DNA of 5,045 nucleotides, taken from assembly GCA_002316835.1 (NCBI GenBank), contig DCEG01000079.1, forward strand, positions 1-5,045, read 5' to 3'. Shown in pieces: positions 4,619-5,045 of this stretch. A program made the translations under genes and the position numbers. Position 1 is the first letter of the stretch. Each line of letters opens with the position of its first letter. Source of the stretch: Bacteroidales bacterium UBA1035. GTDB taxonomy: Bacteria > Bacteroidota > Bacteroidia > Bacteroidales > Dysgonomonadaceae. The notes below the pieces were generated by a model that ran no database searches, was not told the origin of the DNA, and saw only the letters and a program-made list of their open reading frames with translations.

Positions 4619-4649
4619 TTTGGTTATCCAAAAAATATCACTACCTTTG
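4619..4649 (+). promoter_or_regulatory. Strong promoter of the tRNA cluster
   Basis: TTTG (4619-4622), 19 nt, then TACCTTTG (4642-4649) is a full match to the Bacteroidota -33/-7 pattern. Transcription should start near 4655-4657, about 45 nt before tRNA-Thr. It is the best promoter in the window and suits a high-output stable RNA operon. Confidence 0.85.
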
Positions 4650-4651
4650 CG

Positions 4652-4684
4652 ACCGTTTCTCTCTTATTTTTTGAGGGAAGCGGT
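4652..4684 (+). other. Hairpin at the 5' end of the tRNA precursor
   Basis: ACCGTTTCTCTC (4652-4663) pairs with GAGGGAAGCGGT (4673-4684) over 12 positions, 10 Watson-Crick and 2 G-U, with a 9-nt T-rich loop. It overlaps the predicted transcription start, so the transcript may begin inside the left arm. No T-run follows the right arm, so it is not an ordinary terminator. It may protect the 5' end or guide processing. Confidence 0.55.
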
Positions 4685-4701
4685 TAATTATAAGATAATA
4701 A

Positions 4702-4775
4702 GCCTCTTTAGCTCAGTTGGCCAGAGCACGTGATTTGTAATCTCGGGGTCGTTGGTTCGAATCCGACAAGAGGCT
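4702..4775 (+). tRNA. tRNA-Thr (anticodon UGU)
   Basis: The cloverleaf is complete: acceptor GCCTCTT/AAGAGGC, D-arm GCTC/GAGC, anticodon arm CGTGA/TCTCG around loop TTTGTAA, T-arm with GGTTCGAATCC and discriminator T4775. The anticodon TGT is at 4736-4738 and reads ACA. The anticodon stem has one U-U mismatch (4731/4743). CCA is not encoded (the next bases are CAAAA). Confidence 0.96.
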
Positions 4776-4802
4776 CAAAACTAGTTCATAAGCAAACGAA
4801 AA

Positions 4803-4825
4803 ATTAATAATTACACATTATTAAT
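4803..4825 (+). repeat. AT hairpin between tRNA-Thr and tRNA-Tyr
   Basis: ATTAATAAT (4803-4811) and ATTATTAAT (4817-4825) form a perfect 9-bp stem with loop TACAC. It is all A-T, so weak. It may be a spacer cleaved when the tRNA precursor is processed. Confidence 0.45.
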
Positions 4826-4839
4826 ATGAATTAATTAAA

Positions 4840-4922
4840 GGGCAGTTACCAGAGTGGCCAAATGGGGCTGACTGTAACTCAGCTGGCTTACGCCTTCGGT
4901 GGTTCGAATCCATCACTGCCCA
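4840..4922 (+). tRNA. tRNA-Tyr (anticodon GUA)
   Basis: This is a class II tRNA with a long variable arm. The acceptor is GGGCAGT/ACTGCCC, the anticodon stem GCTGA/TCAGC encloses loop CTGTAAC with GTA at 4874-4876, the variable arm is about 4882-4896, the T-loop region is GGTTCGAATCC, and the discriminator is A4922. CCA is not encoded. Confidence 0.96.
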
Positions 4923-4927
4923 CAAAA

Positions 4928-4987
4928 ACCACAACGCTCTTAGGAGATCTTTTTCTCCGTTTTGAGAACTAAATGTGGTATTTTTTT
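4928..4987 (+). terminator. Terminator-like structure between tRNA-Tyr and tRNA-Gly
   Basis: ACCACA (4928-4933) pairs with TGTGGT (4974-4979), CTC (4937-4939) with GAG (4964-4966), and GGAGA (4943-4947) with TCTCC (4954-4958), giving one interrupted stem. The sequence ATTTTTTT (4980-4987) follows and touches the first base of tRNA-Gly. It has the form of an intrinsic terminator but lies inside a tRNA cluster with no clear new promoter before tRNA-Gly. It could be a partial terminator or a processing structure. Confidence 0.45.
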
Positions 4988-5045
4988 GCGGAAGTAGCTC
5001 AGTCGATAGAGCATTAGCCTTCCAAGCTGAGGGTCGCGGGTTTGA
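4988..5045 (+). tRNA. tRNA-Gly (anticodon UCC), cut by the window end
   Basis: The 5' half is clear: acceptor strand GCGGAAG, D-arm GCTC/GAGC, anticodon stem TTAGC/GCTGA with loop CTTCCAA and anticodon TCC at 5021-5023 (reads GGA), then the start of the T-arm, GCGGGTTTGA. The 3' acceptor strand lies beyond base 5045. Confidence 0.93.

Noticed and set aside
4494..4733. 79-codon forward ORF across the end of hpf and into tRNA-Thr
   Set aside because: It overlaps hpf in another frame, crosses the tRNA promoter and ends inside the tRNA. It is a frame shadow.
1..5045. CRISPR array, retron, riboswitch or insertion sequence with intact ends
   Set aside because: No regularly spaced repeats, reverse transcriptase, recognisable riboswitch core or paired terminal repeats with a transposase were seen on either strand.

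Overview
The window looks like a chromosomal piece of a Bacteroidota bacterium, most likely Bacteroidales. Three things point there: promoters with the TAnnTTTG -7 element (before hipB, rpsU and the tRNA genes), few Shine-Dalgarno sites, and the gene order rpsU - xerC-type recombinase - short hpf - tRNA-Thr - tRNA-Tyr - tRNA-Gly. As I remember it, in this phylum that order usually leads on to tuf and the ribosomal protein genes. Genus cannot be decided.

Bases 1-1578 hold a complete tripartite HipBST-type toxin-antitoxin operon: a short Xre-type HTH regulator (hipB), a free-standing HipA N-subdomain (hipS) and a HipA-like kinase (hipT). All three reading frames overlap. The 100 bp in front of hipB contain nested inverted repeats that overlap the -7 element, as expected of an autorepressed operon. 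The kinase reads S-V-T where the E. coli O127 HipT autophosphorylation motif reads S-I-S, and it carries a CxxC...HxxC N-terminus.

Bases 1579-2220 are gene-poor. They hold an orphan promoter-like site, two inverted repeats and one doubtful 53-codon ORF. Bases 2225-2645 encode a Bacteroidota cold-shock-domain protein whose lysine-rich N-terminal part is in another frame, separated by a run of eight A. Directly downstream (about 2670-2894) is a decayed RRM RNA-binding protein gene with a lost start and two in-frame stops. The two RNA-chaperone genes appear to have been a pair that is being lost.

From 2958 on, the sequence is core genome. A promoter and a long leader of about 170 nt precede rpsU (bS21), followed by the xerC-type recombinase and hpf (ribosome hibernation factor). 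A second, very good promoter (TTTG-N19-TAnnTTTG) then drives tRNA-Thr(UGU), tRNA-Tyr(GUA) and tRNA-Gly(UCC, cut by the window end). The leader of rpsU has an extended anti-SD-complementary sequence near the mRNA 5' end, about 155 nt from the start codon, and none next to the start. In contrast, hpf has a strong SD at normal spacing. This matters because bS21 controls anti-SD availability in Bacteroidota ribosomes.

I do not see a wholly new system. The most interesting items are the hipBST variant with its operator array, the split cold-shock gene, the RRM pseudogene, the unusual rpsU leader and the hairpins inside the tRNA transcript.
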